NCBI RefSeq assembly: GCF_000426065.1 | Contig: NZ_AUEQ01000011.1 | Coordinates: 186,001-250,000 of the forward strand | Length of the DNA: 64,000 bases | Direction: 5' to 3' | DNA from: Mycobacterium sp. URHD0025 | Lineage (GTDB): Bacteria > Actinomycetota > Actinomycetes > Mycobacteriales > Mycobacteriaceae | In this document: positions 47,737 through 56,437 of the stretch, piece after piece | How the letters are laid out: the number at the start of each line of letters is the position of its first letter | How positions within the stretch are numbered: position 1 is the stretch's first letter | Notes under the pieces: generated by a model | The model's input: only the letters and a program-made list of their open reading frames with translations | What the model was told of the DNA's origin: nothing | Databases searched by the model: none | Program-made: the position numbers and the translations under genes

Positions 47737-48879
47737 CTAGACGTTCAAAGTGCAATCCCCTGCGGCGGTCGAGATGCAGGTGTTGATGCGGTCACCCGGG
47801 CCGTGCTCCGCACCGGAGCGGAAGTCGCGGACGTGCCCGGACTCCAGAGGCAGGACACAGGTTTGACAGATACCCATCCGGCAGCCGAACGGCATCTGGA
47901 TCCCGACTTTCTCGCCGGCCTCCAGGAGGGAGGTGGCACCGTCGATCTCGACGGACTTGTCCGAGAAGGCGAAGGTGACCGTGCCACCCTCTCCGCCCCT
48001 GTCGGTTCTGGCGATGACGAACCGCTCGGTGTGCAGATTCTCGGTGCGCCCGGCTCCGTTCCAGATGGCTTCGATGGTGTCGAGCATCGCGGGCGGGCCG
48101 CATGCCCAGGTGGGGCGCTGCGTCCAGTCCGGGACGATGTCGTCGAGCGCCGCTGGAAAGTCGAGGTGGCCTTGTTCATCGGTCAACTGCAAGTGCAGCC
48201 GGTATCCGCGCAGCTCCTGGCCGAGGCCCTGCAGCTCGTCGCGGAAGATGACTCGGTCCGCACACGGCGCGGAATGGATGTGCACGACGTCAGGGTCGTA
48301 CCCACGATGTTTCAGGGTCCTGAGCATCGCCATGATCGGGGTGACGCCGCTGCCGGCCGAGACCAGCAGGAGTCGCTCCGGCGGCGGATCGGGCAGCGCA
48401 AAATCTCCCCGGGGAGAAGCCAGCCGAACGATCGTGCCCGGTTTCACGCCCCCGACCAGGTGGCTCGACAAGAAGCCCTCAGGGGTGGCCTTGACAGTGA
48501 TCGAGATCAGATCCGCATGCCTCCGCGGGACCGATGTCAGCGAGTAGGAACGCCAGTGCCACCGTCCGTCGATGTGCAGACCGATGCCAACGTACTGGCC
48601 TGCCTGGTAATCGCCGGAAAACCCCCAGCCCGGTTTGATCGTGACAGTGGCCGAGTCCTCGGTTTCCTTGCGTACCTCAACCACCTGACCGCGTAACTCA
48701 CGCGCCGACCACAGCGGGTGCAGCAGCTTGAGGTAGTCGTCGGGCAGCAGCGGTGTGGTAGCCCGCGCCAACAATCCGCGCAGCAGGTTGACCTTCGACG
48801 TGGATGCGGTCTCGACATCGCTCGCCGGCTTCTCACTCCACCGGCTCAGCCGCCGCAACGTACGGGTCTTGGTGAACAT
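47737..48879 (-). CDS. Ferredoxin reductase with plant-type 2Fe-2S domain (DesA3 electron donor)
   Basis: 380 residues in the order: N-terminal linker, FAD domain (RSYSLTS motif around residue 110), NAD(P)H domain (SAGSGVTPIMAMLRTL), and a C-terminal 2Fe-2S domain whose cluster ligands are Cys333, Cys338, Cys341 and Cys368. It is the homologue of Rv3230c, the NADPH oxidoreductase that feeds DesA3. The desaturase gene follows after 18 bp, so the pair forms an operon. Confidence 0.92.
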   Translation of the reverse strand: MFTKTRTLRRLSRWSEKPASDVETASTSKVNLLRGLLARATTPLLPDDYLKLLHPLWSARELRGQVVEVRKETEDSATVTIKPGWGFSGDYQAGQYVGIGLHIDGRWHWRSYSLTSVPRRHADLISITVKATPEGFLSSHLVGGVKPGTIVRLASPRGDFALPDPPPERLLLVSAGSGVTPIMAMLRTLKHRGYDPDVVHIHSAPCADRVIFRDELQGLGQELRGYRLHLQLTDEQGHLDFPAALDDIVPDWTQRPTWACGPPAMLDTIEAIWNGAGRTENLHTERFVIARTDRGGEGGTVTFAFSDKSVEIDGATSLLEAGEKVGIQMPFGCRMGICQTCVLPLESGHVRDFRSGAEHGPGDRINTCISTAAGDCTLNV

Positions 48880-48910
48880 ACGTACGCTGACTACCCCGAT
48901 GGGTTTGAGC

Positions 48911-49759
48911 TCACACGTCGGATTTGGACTCCAGGCTGAGCCTCTCGACGCTGACCGGGTAGAGCCGGTGAGCGCCGGGCAGGCCCTTCAGTTCCACCTC
49001 GCGGGCTGCGCCCAGCACGATGTCGTCGAGGTGCTTGACCGCTTCTCCGACCGGCTCGCTGACCAGGATCTCGCCGCCGTCGGCCTGACCGGCGACCCGG
49101 GCGGCCATCGCGACGTCGAGCCCGAACAGGTCGTCGCCGCGGCGCACCGACGTGCCCATGTGCACGCCGATCCGCACCCGGATCGCCTGCCACCGCTGCG
49201 GGCTCTCGGCCAGCGCACGCTGGACGTCCGTGGCGAACCGCACGGCATTCTCCGGATCAGCGAACGCGATCATGAACCCGTCGCCCTGGGTCTTGACCAC
49301 GTGACCACCGTGTTTGTCGACGCGTGCCTGGACAAGCTTGTTGTGCTTCTCCAGCAGCTTCACCCAGGCCCGGTCACCCATGGCGGCGTTGTACTCGGTC
49401 GAGCCCTCGATATCGGAGAAGACGATGACGACCCGCCCATCGGCGGTCAGCCGGGCGAGGTCCGGGCGTTCCACCTGAGCCCATCCGGCCAGATCCTCGA
49501 TGGAGTTGCGCACGGTGGCGCCCAGCCCCTTGTTGATCAGCATGTCCGCGGTCTGGAAAACCGTCTTGATCGCCAACGGCGCCACCCCGCGACGGCGCCT
49601 GCGGCGGCGGTCCTCATCCTCTGACCGCATGCGCTCGATCTCTCGCCGGGCCTTCGTCAGCTGCCGCCGGCTCACGATGAACAGCACGAGGAACGTGACG
49701 AACGCCGCGAACAACAGCACGACGACCCCCAACAGGACGGACTCAAGGGTGGTCGGCAT
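48911..49759 (-). CDS. Class III adenylate/guanylate cyclase, membrane-bound
   Basis: 282 residues from ATG 49759. One N-terminal membrane helix (about 8-30), a basic stretch (50-58), a linker, and a class III cyclase domain from about residue 105. Metal ligands Asp116 (FSDIEGST) and Asp160 (VKTQGDGF) are present, as is the base-selecting Lys156. The transition-state pair normally reads N-x-x-x-R; here it is Ala217 and Arg221 (VAMAAR), so the Asn is missing. Activity may be weak, or the protein may act in another way. Confidence 0.87.
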   Translation of the reverse strand: MPTTLESVLLGVVVLLFAAFVTFLVLFIVSRRQLTKARREIERMRSEDEDRRRRRRRGVAPLAIKTVFQTADMLINKGLGATVRNSIEDLAGWAQVERPDLARLTADGRVVIVFSDIEGSTEYNAAMGDRAWVKLLEKHNKLVQARVDKHGGHVVKTQGDGFMIAFADPENAVRFATDVQRALAESPQRWQAIRVRIGVHMGTSVRRGDDLFGLDVAMAARVAGQADGGEILVSEPVGEAVKHLDDIVLGAAREVELKGLPGAHRLYPVSVERLSLESKSDV

Positions 49760-49882
49760 CGGCACCTGGTGATTATCGGGCACAGGACGGCGGATGCGGA
49801 CAACGCCGCCTCCGGCGCACATGTCACATTTCGTCGATTAGAGGTGTCTTGAGGGGGTAATCACCATCGACTAGGAGTCACC

Positions 49883-50356
49883 ATGGATGCTCGTTTGAAT
49901 CTGTTCGAGAACCCAACCGCCGCCAAGATACTCAAGTACGTCACGTCGGCCGGCAAGGTGATCACTGACTCGGCACTGCCCAAGTCCACGCACGAATTGG
50001 TGGCGCTGCGCGCCAGCCAGATCAACGGCTGCGGCTTCTGCACCGACATGCACACCAAGGATGCCGCTCTCGCCGGAGAGACCCAGCAGCGCCTCCACCT
50101 GGTCGCGGCTTGGCGGGAGGCGACCGTTTTCACCGAGGCCGAACGCGCGGCCCTCGAGCTGACCGAACAGGGCACCCGCATCGCCGATGCGGCGGGCGGG
50201 GTCAGCGACGAGGTGTGGGCGAATGCGGTCAAACACTATGACGAGGACCAACTCGCCGCACTGGTGTGCCTGATCGCGTTCATGAACACGGTCAACCGCT
50301 TGAACGTGATCGTGCAACAGCCCGCCGGCGGCTACCAGCCCGGCCAGTTCGGATAA
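49883..50356 (+). CDS. Carboxymuconolactone decarboxylase/AhpD-like protein
   Basis: 157 residues of all-helical AhpD fold. The redox motif is CGFC at Cys50 and Cys53 followed by His57, as in AhpD-type peroxidase adaptors and many YurZ/CMD proteins. The TEAERAALELTE helix is characteristic. It is probably a small thiol peroxidase or an adaptor for another enzyme. The gene stands alone, between the divergent cyclase gene and the helicase gene. Confidence 0.87.
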   Translation: MDARLNLFENPTAAKILKYVTSAGKVITDSALPKSTHELVALRASQINGCGFCTDMHTKDAALAGETQQRLHLVAAWREATVFTEAERAALELTEQGTRIADAAGGVSDEVWANAVKHYDEDQLAALVCLIAFMNTVNRLNVIVQQPAGGYQPGQFG

Positions 50357-50416
50357 CGGCGCCGGGACTGTCCGGACGATCGTCGGTGGGGGCGAACTGG
50401 CACGCTGGTCATCAAT

Positions 50417-52951
50417 ATGACCACTCCCCTGCTCGACGATCCGAACGACCTGTCGGCGCTGCACGCCAAGGGCGACGACGCCGACACCCTGTTCACCGAG
50501 TTCGCCGCCTGGGCGGAGGCCAACGGCACGACGCTGTACCCCGCCCAGGACGAGGCGCTGATCGAACTGGTCAGCGGCGCGAACGTGATCCTCGCGACGC
50601 CGACCGGCTCGGGCAAGTCGCTGGTGGCCACGGGTGCGATCTATGCGGCGCTCGCCGCAGACCGCGTCAGTTTCTACACCGCCCCGATCAAGGCGCTGGT
50701 CAGCGAAAAGTTCTTCGCTCTGTGTGATGTGTTCGGGGCCGACAATGTCGGCATGCTCACCGGGGACGCGTCGGTGAACGCCGACGCGCCGATCATCGCC
50801 TGCACCGCCGAGATCCTGGCCAATCTCGCGCTGCGGGAGGGTGGCGACGCCGACATCGGCCTGGTGGTGATGGACGAGTTCCACTTCTACGGCGACCCCG
50901 ACCGCGGCTGGGCCTGGCAGGTACCGCTGCTGGAACTCCCCAAGGCCCAGTTCCTGCTGATGTCGGCGACGCTGGGTGACGTCACATTTCTGCGGGAGGA
51001 CCTCACGCGCCGCACCGGACGTCCCACCGCACTGGTCGCCGGGGCGCAGCGGCCGGTTCCGCTGTTCTTCTCGTACGCCACCACGCCGATGCACGAGACC
51101 ATCGCCGACCTGCTCGAGACCAAGCAGGCACCGGTCTATGTCGTGCACTTCACCCAGGCCTCGGCGCTGGAACGCGCGCAGGCACTGATGAGTGTCAACG
51201 TCTGCACCAAGGAGGAAAAGGCCGCGATCGCCGAACACATCGGCAGCTTCCGCTTTTCGACGACGTTCGGGACCACGCTGTCACGGTTGGTCCGGCACGG
51301 CATCGGCGTCCACCACGCAGGCATGCTGCCCAAATACCGGCGGCTGGTGGAACAGCTGGCCCAGGCCGGGCTGCTCAAGGTGATCTGCGGCACCGACACT
51401 CTCGGCGTCGGCATCAACGTGCCGATCCGCACGGTCGTGTTCTCTGCACTGTCCAAATACGACGGCACCCGGATGCGGTTGCTCAACGCCCGCGAGTTCC
51501 ACCAGATCGCCGGACGAGCCGGCAGGGCGGGCTATGACACCGCGGGCACCGTCGTCGTACAGGCGCCCGACCACGAGGTGGAGAACCTCAAACAGTTCGC
51601 CAAGGTGGCCGACGACCCCAAGAAGCGCCGAAAGCTGGTGCGCCGCAAGGCACCCGAGGGCATGGTGCCATGGGGCGAGGCCACCATGAACCGGCTGATG
51701 GAAGCCGCCCCCGAAGCTTTGACCAGCAACATGCGGGTGTCCACGGCGATGATCCTCGACGTCGTCGACCGTCCGGGCGACCCGTTCGTTGCGATGCGAC
51801 GGCTCCTCACCGACAACCACGAGCCCCGTAAGCGTCAGCTGAAGCACATCCGTGAGGCGGTCGGCATCGCCCGCTCGCTGCTGCAGGCCGGAGTAATCGA
51901 GCGCCTCGACGAACCCGAGCCGGATGGCCGCCGCTACCGGCTGACGGTCGACCTGCCCCCCGACTTCGCGCTCAACCAACCGCTGTCGACTTTCGCGCTC
52001 GCCGCGGTCGACGTGCTCGACCCCGAAGCCGAAACATATGCGCTGGACGTCGTTTCGGTGATCGAGGCCACCCTGGAAGACCCTCGTCAGATTCTGGCTG
52101 CCCAGCTGAACAAGGCCAGAGGCGAGGCCGTGGCACAGATGAAGGCCGATGGCATCGAGTACGACGAACGCATCGAGTTGCTCGACGAGGTCACCTATCC
52201 CAAACCGCTGGCCGAACTCCTGGAACACACCTACGAGGTGTACCGGCAGACCAATCCCTGGGCGGCCGACGGACACCTGTCCCCCAAGTCCGTGGTGCGC
52301 GAGATGTGGGAACGCGCGCTCACCTTCCGCGAGTACATCAGCCTCTACGGACTGACCCGTTCGGAAGGCGCCGTGCTGCGTTACCTCTCCGATGCGTTCA
52401 AGGCCCTGCGCTCGGGCGTGCCCACCACGGCCCGCACCGAAGCGCTGGCCGACATCGTCGAGTGGCTGGGTGAACTGGTGCGCCAGGTGGATTCCAGCCT
52501 GCTCGACGAGTGGGAACAGCTGACCAGTCCCGACCAGCCGCACGACGTCCCGGTCCCGGTACCCGCCCGGCCACGCCCGCTGACGGGCAACGAGCGCGCG
52601 TTCACGGCGATGGTGCGCAACGCGTTGTTCCGCCGGGTGGAGCTGTTCGCCCGATCCCGCTGGGACGAGCTGGGAGCGCTCGATGCCGCGTCCGGGTGGA
52701 CGGCCGAGCGCTGGGCCGAGGCCGGTGAGGCCTATTTCGACGAACACACGGAGGTGGGTACCGGAGCCGACGCACGCGGACCGGCATTGCTGATCTTCGA
52801 CCGGCAGCCTCAGGTGTGGCGGATTCGACAGATCCTCGAAGATCCTGCCGGAGATCACGATTGGGGCTTCGACGTGGAAGTCGACCTGCCGGCCAGCGAT
52901 GAGGAAGGGACCGCGGTGCTGCGTATCGTGGACGTGGGCCGGATGGGGTGA
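50417..52951 (+). CDS. Ski2-like DEAD/DEAH-box helicase with DUF3516 C-terminus
   Basis: 844 residues. Walker A is ATPTGSGKS at 60-68, motif II is DEFH at 153-156, motif III is MSATL, motif VI is QIAGRAGRAG. From about residue 480 a non-helicase region follows, ending in VWRIRQILEDPAGDHDWGFDVEVDL, which is the DUF3516 extension known in actinobacteria. Ski2-like helicases unwind RNA or DNA in a 3'-5' direction. The substrate of this branch is not known. Its stop is 115 bp before helR; an RAE site separates them, so they need not be co-regulated. Confidence 0.9.
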   Translation: MTTPLLDDPNDLSALHAKGDDADTLFTEFAAWAEANGTTLYPAQDEALIELVSGANVILATPTGSGKSLVATGAIYAALAADRVSFYTAPIKALVSEKFFALCDVFGADNVGMLTGDASVNADAPIIACTAEILANLALREGGDADIGLVVMDEFHFYGDPDRGWAWQVPLLELPKAQFLLMSATLGDVTFLREDLTRRTGRPTALVAGAQRPVPLFFSYATTPMHETIADLLETKQAPVYVVHFTQASALERAQALMSVNVCTKEEKAAIAEHIGSFRFSTTFGTTLSRLVRHGIGVHHAGMLPKYRRLVEQLAQAGLLKVICGTDTLGVGINVPIRTVVFSALSKYDGTRMRLLNAREFHQIAGRAGRAGYDTAGTVVVQAPDHEVENLKQFAKVADDPKKRRKLVRRKAPEGMVPWGEATMNRLMEAAPEALTSNMRVSTAMILDVVDRPGDPFVAMRRLLTDNHEPRKRQLKHIREAVGIARSLLQAGVIERLDEPEPDGRRYRLTVDLPPDFALNQPLSTFALAAVDVLDPEAETYALDVVSVIEATLEDPRQILAAQLNKARGEAVAQMKADGIEYDERIELLDEVTYPKPLAELLEHTYEVYRQTNPWAADGHLSPKSVVREMWERALTFREYISLYGLTRSEGAVLRYLSDAFKALRSGVPTTARTEALADIVEWLGELVRQVDSSLLDEWEQLTSPDQPHDVPVPVPARPRPLTGNERAFTAMVRNALFRRVELFARSRWDELGALDAASGWTAERWAEAGEAYFDEHTEVGTGADARGPALLIFDRQPQVWRIRQILEDPAGDHDWGFDVEVDLPASDEEGTAVLRIVDVGRMG

Positions 52952-52985
52952 GCAGTTGCTGACCTTGATTTTATCGCGCCACCGG

Positions 52986-53002
52986 GGCCTTGCCGCAAGG
53001 CC
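52986..53002. promoter_or_regulatory. Rifamycin-associated element (RAE)
   Basis: GGCCTTGC-C-GCAAGGCC is a perfect dyad with 8-bp arms around one central C, 65 bp before the start at 53067. The CTTGC/GCAAG core in this setting is the signature (as I recall it) of the RAE, a site found upstream of rifamycin-resistance genes (helR, arr, rox, rgt, rph) across actinobacteria and needed for rifamycin induction. The preceding stop is 34 bp away, so the site belongs to the downstream gene. Confidence 0.75.
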
Positions 53003-53066
53003 AGGGTGATGGCGCACAATCGCTGGCCGAACGACGCCACGGGCAAGCAAGGGAACTGAGGGCTAC

Positions 53067-55232
53067 GTGCCAGCTGACGCACACGACGACGAATTGCAGT
53101 CGGAACAGAACTATGTCGACGGGCTCTATACCCGCCTGGACGCCGAGCGCACCCGCGTGCGGGAGCGCTATCGCACCGCGCTGCGTGAGCACGGTGGCTC
53201 CGCGGTGGAGCGCGATGCGGAGGTCATGGCGCTGGCCAAGGAGGGCAACCGGCTCGACGTGGCCGACAACGGCCTGTGCTTCGGGCGACTGGAAACCGTT
53301 GCCGGAGAACATCTCTACGTCGGGCGCCTGGGCATCTTCGACCGCGAGGACGACTACGAGCCGTTGCTGTTGGACTGGCGGGCACCGTTGGCCCGCCCGT
53401 TCTACACCGCGACCGGCGCGCATCCGGAGAACATGCGCAGGCGCCGCCAGTTCCGCACCCTTGGGCGGCGTGTGCTCGATTTCACCGACGAGGTGCTCGG
53501 CCGGCCCACCGGGGAAGACTCCGGCGATGCGGCGCTGCTGGCCGCCGTCAACGCCCCGCGCGGTGAGGGCATGCGCGACATCGTCGCGACGATCCAGGCC
53601 GAGCAGGACGAGGTGATCCGCAACGAGCACCTCGGCGTGCTGGTGGTCGAGGGCGGGCCCGGGACCGGCAAGACCGTGGTGGCGCTGCACCGGGTGGCGT
53701 ACCTGCTCTACACACACCGCGAGCGGATCGAACGTCACGGTGTTCTGGTGGTCGGTCCCAATGAGGCGTTCCTGCACCACATCGGCCGGGTCCTGCCCTC
53801 GTTGGGCGAATCCGACGCGGTGTTCATGACGCCCGGCGACCTGGTCCCCGGCCTGCAGGTCACGGCCGAGGACGCACCCGAGGTCGCCGCGATCAAGGGC
53901 TCACTGCGGATCCTCGACGTGCTGGCCGCCGCGGTGGCGGACCGCCAGGCGGTCCCGGACGAGCCGATCCTCATCGAACTGCCCGATGTCACCGTGCGCA
54001 TCGATGCCGAAACCGCGCAGTGGGCCATCGAGGAGGCCCGCGACACCGGACTGCCCCACAACGAGGCCCGCGCGACCTTCCGCGACATCGTCACCTACGT
54101 CCTCACCGAGCGGGCCGTGGCGCGCATCGGCAAGGGCTGGCTCAGCCGTCAGGACAAGGCGGCATGGGAGGAGCTGCGGGCGAGCGTGGTCAGCGAACTC
54201 GACGACAACGCGGCATTCGCTGCGGCACTCGATGCGCTGTGGCCGATCCTCACCCCGGAAACCCTCCTCGCCCCGCTGTATTCGTCGCCCGAGCGGCTTG
54301 CCGCGGCCGGTGCCGATGCCCGGTTGTTCCGTGCCGACGGCAGCGCCTGGACCATCTCGGACGTGCCCCTGCTCGACGAACTCGTCGACCTGCTGGGCCG
54401 GGACAAGGCGGCCGACGAGGCCGCCGAACGCGAACGGCGCGAGGAAGCCGCCTACGCCGCCGGAGTGCTCGATCTGATGATCGCCCGCGAGGATCTGATG
54501 GACGACGAGGACCACCTCCTGGCCAGCGACCTGATCGACGCCGAGGACCTGGCCGACCGGTTCCTCGAACGCGACACCCGCGAACTCGCCGAACGCGCTG
54601 CGGCCGACCGGGATTGGACCTACGGTCATGTTGTGGTCGACGAAGCCCAGGAACTGTCCGAGATGGACTGGCGGGTGCTGATGCGTCGTTGCCCACGGCG
54701 GTCCTTCACAGTGGTCGGTGACCTGGCCCAACGCCGCTCGGCGGCCGGGGCCCGGTCCTGGGACACCATGCTGGAGCCGTATGTGCCCGGCCGCTGGATC
54801 TACCGGACACTGTCGGTCAACTACCGCACCCCGGCCGAGATCATGGCGGTGGCCGGTGCGGTGCTGGCCCAGTTCTCCCCGTCTGTCACCCCGCCGGAAT
54901 CGGTCCGCTCATGCGGGGTGCAGCCGTGGTCACGGCACCTGAGCGCCACGGAAATACCGTCTGCCATCGAGGAATTCGTTCGTGACGAAGCGGCACGGGA
55001 CGGGACCAGCGTGGTGATCGGACCCCCGGACGTTCCGGGTGCGGTGGCACCGTCGGAGACGAAGGGCCTCGAGTTCGACGCCGTGCTGGTCGTGGAGCCC
55101 GCACGGATCCTGGCCGACGGCGATCGGGGTGCCGCCGAGTTGTACGTCGCGTTGACCCGCGCGACGCAGCGCCTCGGCGTGCTGCACACCGCACCCCTGC
55201 CCGCCGCCCTGAACGGACTCGCCCATGCCTGA
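53067..55232 (+). CDS. helR: HelR/HelD-type RNA polymerase motor ATPase (rifamycin protection)
   Basis: 721 residues of the UvrD/HelD superfamily: an N-terminal antiparallel coiled coil (about 8-65), the GRLGIFDREDDYEPLLLDWRAPLARPFY segment characteristic of HelD in pieces such as LLLDWRAPLARPFY, Walker A GGPGTGKT at 196-203, DEAQEL near 523, and GLEFDAV, YVALTRAT close to the end. An acidic stretch at about 472-500 (REDLMDDEDHLL, DLIDAEDLADRF) matches the primary-channel loop that reaches into RNA polymerase. HelR of M. abscessus and Streptomyces displaces rifampicin from RNA polymerase. The RAE upstream supports HelR over plain HelD. Confidence 0.87.
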   Translation: MPADAHDDELQSEQNYVDGLYTRLDAERTRVRERYRTALREHGGSAVERDAEVMALAKEGNRLDVADNGLCFGRLETVAGEHLYVGRLGIFDREDDYEPLLLDWRAPLARPFYTATGAHPENMRRRRQFRTLGRRVLDFTDEVLGRPTGEDSGDAALLAAVNAPRGEGMRDIVATIQAEQDEVIRNEHLGVLVVEGGPGTGKTVVALHRVAYLLYTHRERIERHGVLVVGPNEAFLHHIGRVLPSLGESDAVFMTPGDLVPGLQVTAEDAPEVAAIKGSLRILDVLAAAVADRQAVPDEPILIELPDVTVRIDAETAQWAIEEARDTGLPHNEARATFRDIVTYVLTERAVARIGKGWLSRQDKAAWEELRASVVSELDDNAAFAAALDALWPILTPETLLAPLYSSPERLAAAGADARLFRADGSAWTISDVPLLDELVDLLGRDKAADEAAERERREEAAYAAGVLDLMIAREDLMDDEDHLLASDLIDAEDLADRFLERDTRELAERAAADRDWTYGHVVVDEAQELSEMDWRVLMRRCPRRSFTVVGDLAQRRSAAGARSWDTMLEPYVPGRWIYRTLSVNYRTPAEIMAVAGAVLAQFSPSVTPPESVRSCGVQPWSRHLSATEIPSAIEEFVRDEAARDGTSVVIGPPDVPGAVAPSETKGLEFDAVLVVEPARILADGDRGAAELYVALTRATQRLGVLHTAPLPAALNGLAHA

Positions 55233-56430
55233 CACCACGTGTGCGATCGTCGGAGGTGGACCCGCCGGGATGATGCTCGGGCTCATCCTGGCCCGATGCG
55301 GAGTGGCGGTGACCGTGCTGGAGAAGCACGCCGACTTTCTGCGCGATTTCCGCGGCGACACAGTGCATCCGAGCACCATGCGGATGCTCGACGAATTGGG
55401 CCTGTTCGACGAGTTCAGCGAGATCGGTTACAGCAAGGTGGAGAAGGCGGAGTTCCCGGTCGACGGCGATCCGGTGACCTTCGTCGACTTCCGCCGGCTG
55501 CGCCAGCCACACCCGTACGTGGCGATGGTGCCGCAATGGGATTTCCTCGATCTGCTGGCCGACGCCGGAAAGTGCGAACCCAACTTCACCCTGCTCATGC
55601 AGACCGAGGTGACAGGGCTGCTGCGCGACGGTGAGCGGATCACCGGCGTGCGCTACACCAGCCCGGACGGGGCCGGCGAGCTGCGCGCCGAGCTGACCGT
55701 GGCGTGCGACGGGCGCACTTCGGTGGTCAGACGGGAGGCCGGGCTGAAGACCAAGGACTATCCGGTGCCCTTCGACGTCTGGTGGTTCCGGTTGCCGCGG
55801 ACCGAAGACGGTCAGTACTCACTGATCCCGCGTACCGGGCCGGGACGCGCGCTCATCATGATTCCCCGGAGCGGCTACTTCCAGGTGGCCTACCTGATTC
55901 CCAAGGGAAGTGACGCCGCGCTGCGGGCCCGCGGGCTCGACGCATTCCACGCCGAGCTCGCCGAGCTGATCCCCGAAGCCGACGCCGGATCGCTCGCCTC
56001 GTGGGACGACGTCAAACACCTTGATGTACAACTCAACCGGCTGCCGCGGTGGCACCGCGAAGGGCTGCTGTGCATCGGCGATGCCGCGCACGCCATGTCA
56101 CCCGTCGGCGGGGTCGGCATCAACGTCGCGATCCAGGATGCCGCCGCGGCCGCACGCCTGCTGTACCAGCCGCTGCGCGGGCACCGGGTCACCGAATCCG
56201 ACCTGGCCGCCGTGCAGCGTCAACGCTTCGTGCCCACCACAGTCACCCAGGGCATCCAACGGATCTTGCATCGCCAGGTGATGAAACCGGTGATGGCCGG
56301 TGCCGAGATCACCCCGCCGGGTGTGCTGGGGACCATCATGCGCCGGTTCCCCCAACTCAGCGCGATACCGGCGTATCTGGTGGGCACCGGTGTACGGCCC
56401 GAACACGTGCCCGAGCCGGCTCGCCGTTAG
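55225..56430 (+). CDS. FAD-dependent monooxygenase (PHBH fold) in the helR operon
   Basis: 401 residues. The FAD motif GGGPAG is at 10-15, the DG motif is in TVACDGRTSVVRREAG, and the second FAD motif is CIGDAAHAMSPVGGVGIN. The fold is that of class A flavin monooxygenases. The size and the FRGDTVHPSTMRMLDELGL segment resemble a general actinobacterial group, not the rifampicin monooxygenase Rox, whose sequences are about 70 residues longer. Its ATG lies inside the last codons of helR (8-bp overlap), so it shares the RAE-driven message. A role in altering rifamycin or a quinone is possible but unproven. Confidence 0.82.
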   Translation: MPDTTCAIVGGGPAGMMLGLILARCGVAVTVLEKHADFLRDFRGDTVHPSTMRMLDELGLFDEFSEIGYSKVEKAEFPVDGDPVTFVDFRRLRQPHPYVAMVPQWDFLDLLADAGKCEPNFTLLMQTEVTGLLRDGERITGVRYTSPDGAGELRAELTVACDGRTSVVRREAGLKTKDYPVPFDVWWFRLPRTEDGQYSLIPRTGPGRALIMIPRSGYFQVAYLIPKGSDAALRARGLDAFHAELAELIPEADAGSLASWDDVKHLDVQLNRLPRWHREGLLCIGDAAHAMSPVGGVGINVAIQDAAAAARLLYQPLRGHRVTESDLAAVQRQRFVPTTVTQGIQRILHRQVMKPVMAGAEITPPGVLGTIMRRFPQLSAIPAYLVGTGVRPEHVPEPARR

Positions 56431-56437
56431 GTACCGC

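Noticed and set aside
46804..48696. 630-codon open frame on the plus strand
   Set aside because: Antisense to the desaturase and reductase genes, whose domains are complete; the translation is low-complexity and shows no family.
51281..53050. 589-codon open frame on the minus strand
   Set aside because: It is fully antisense to the DUF3516 helicase gene, has no recognisable domain, and is explained by high third-position GC.
55225..56430. Rifampicin monooxygenase Rox
   Set aside because: The fold and context fit, but the protein is shorter and its N-terminal segment is of another class A group, so the Rox name is not supported.
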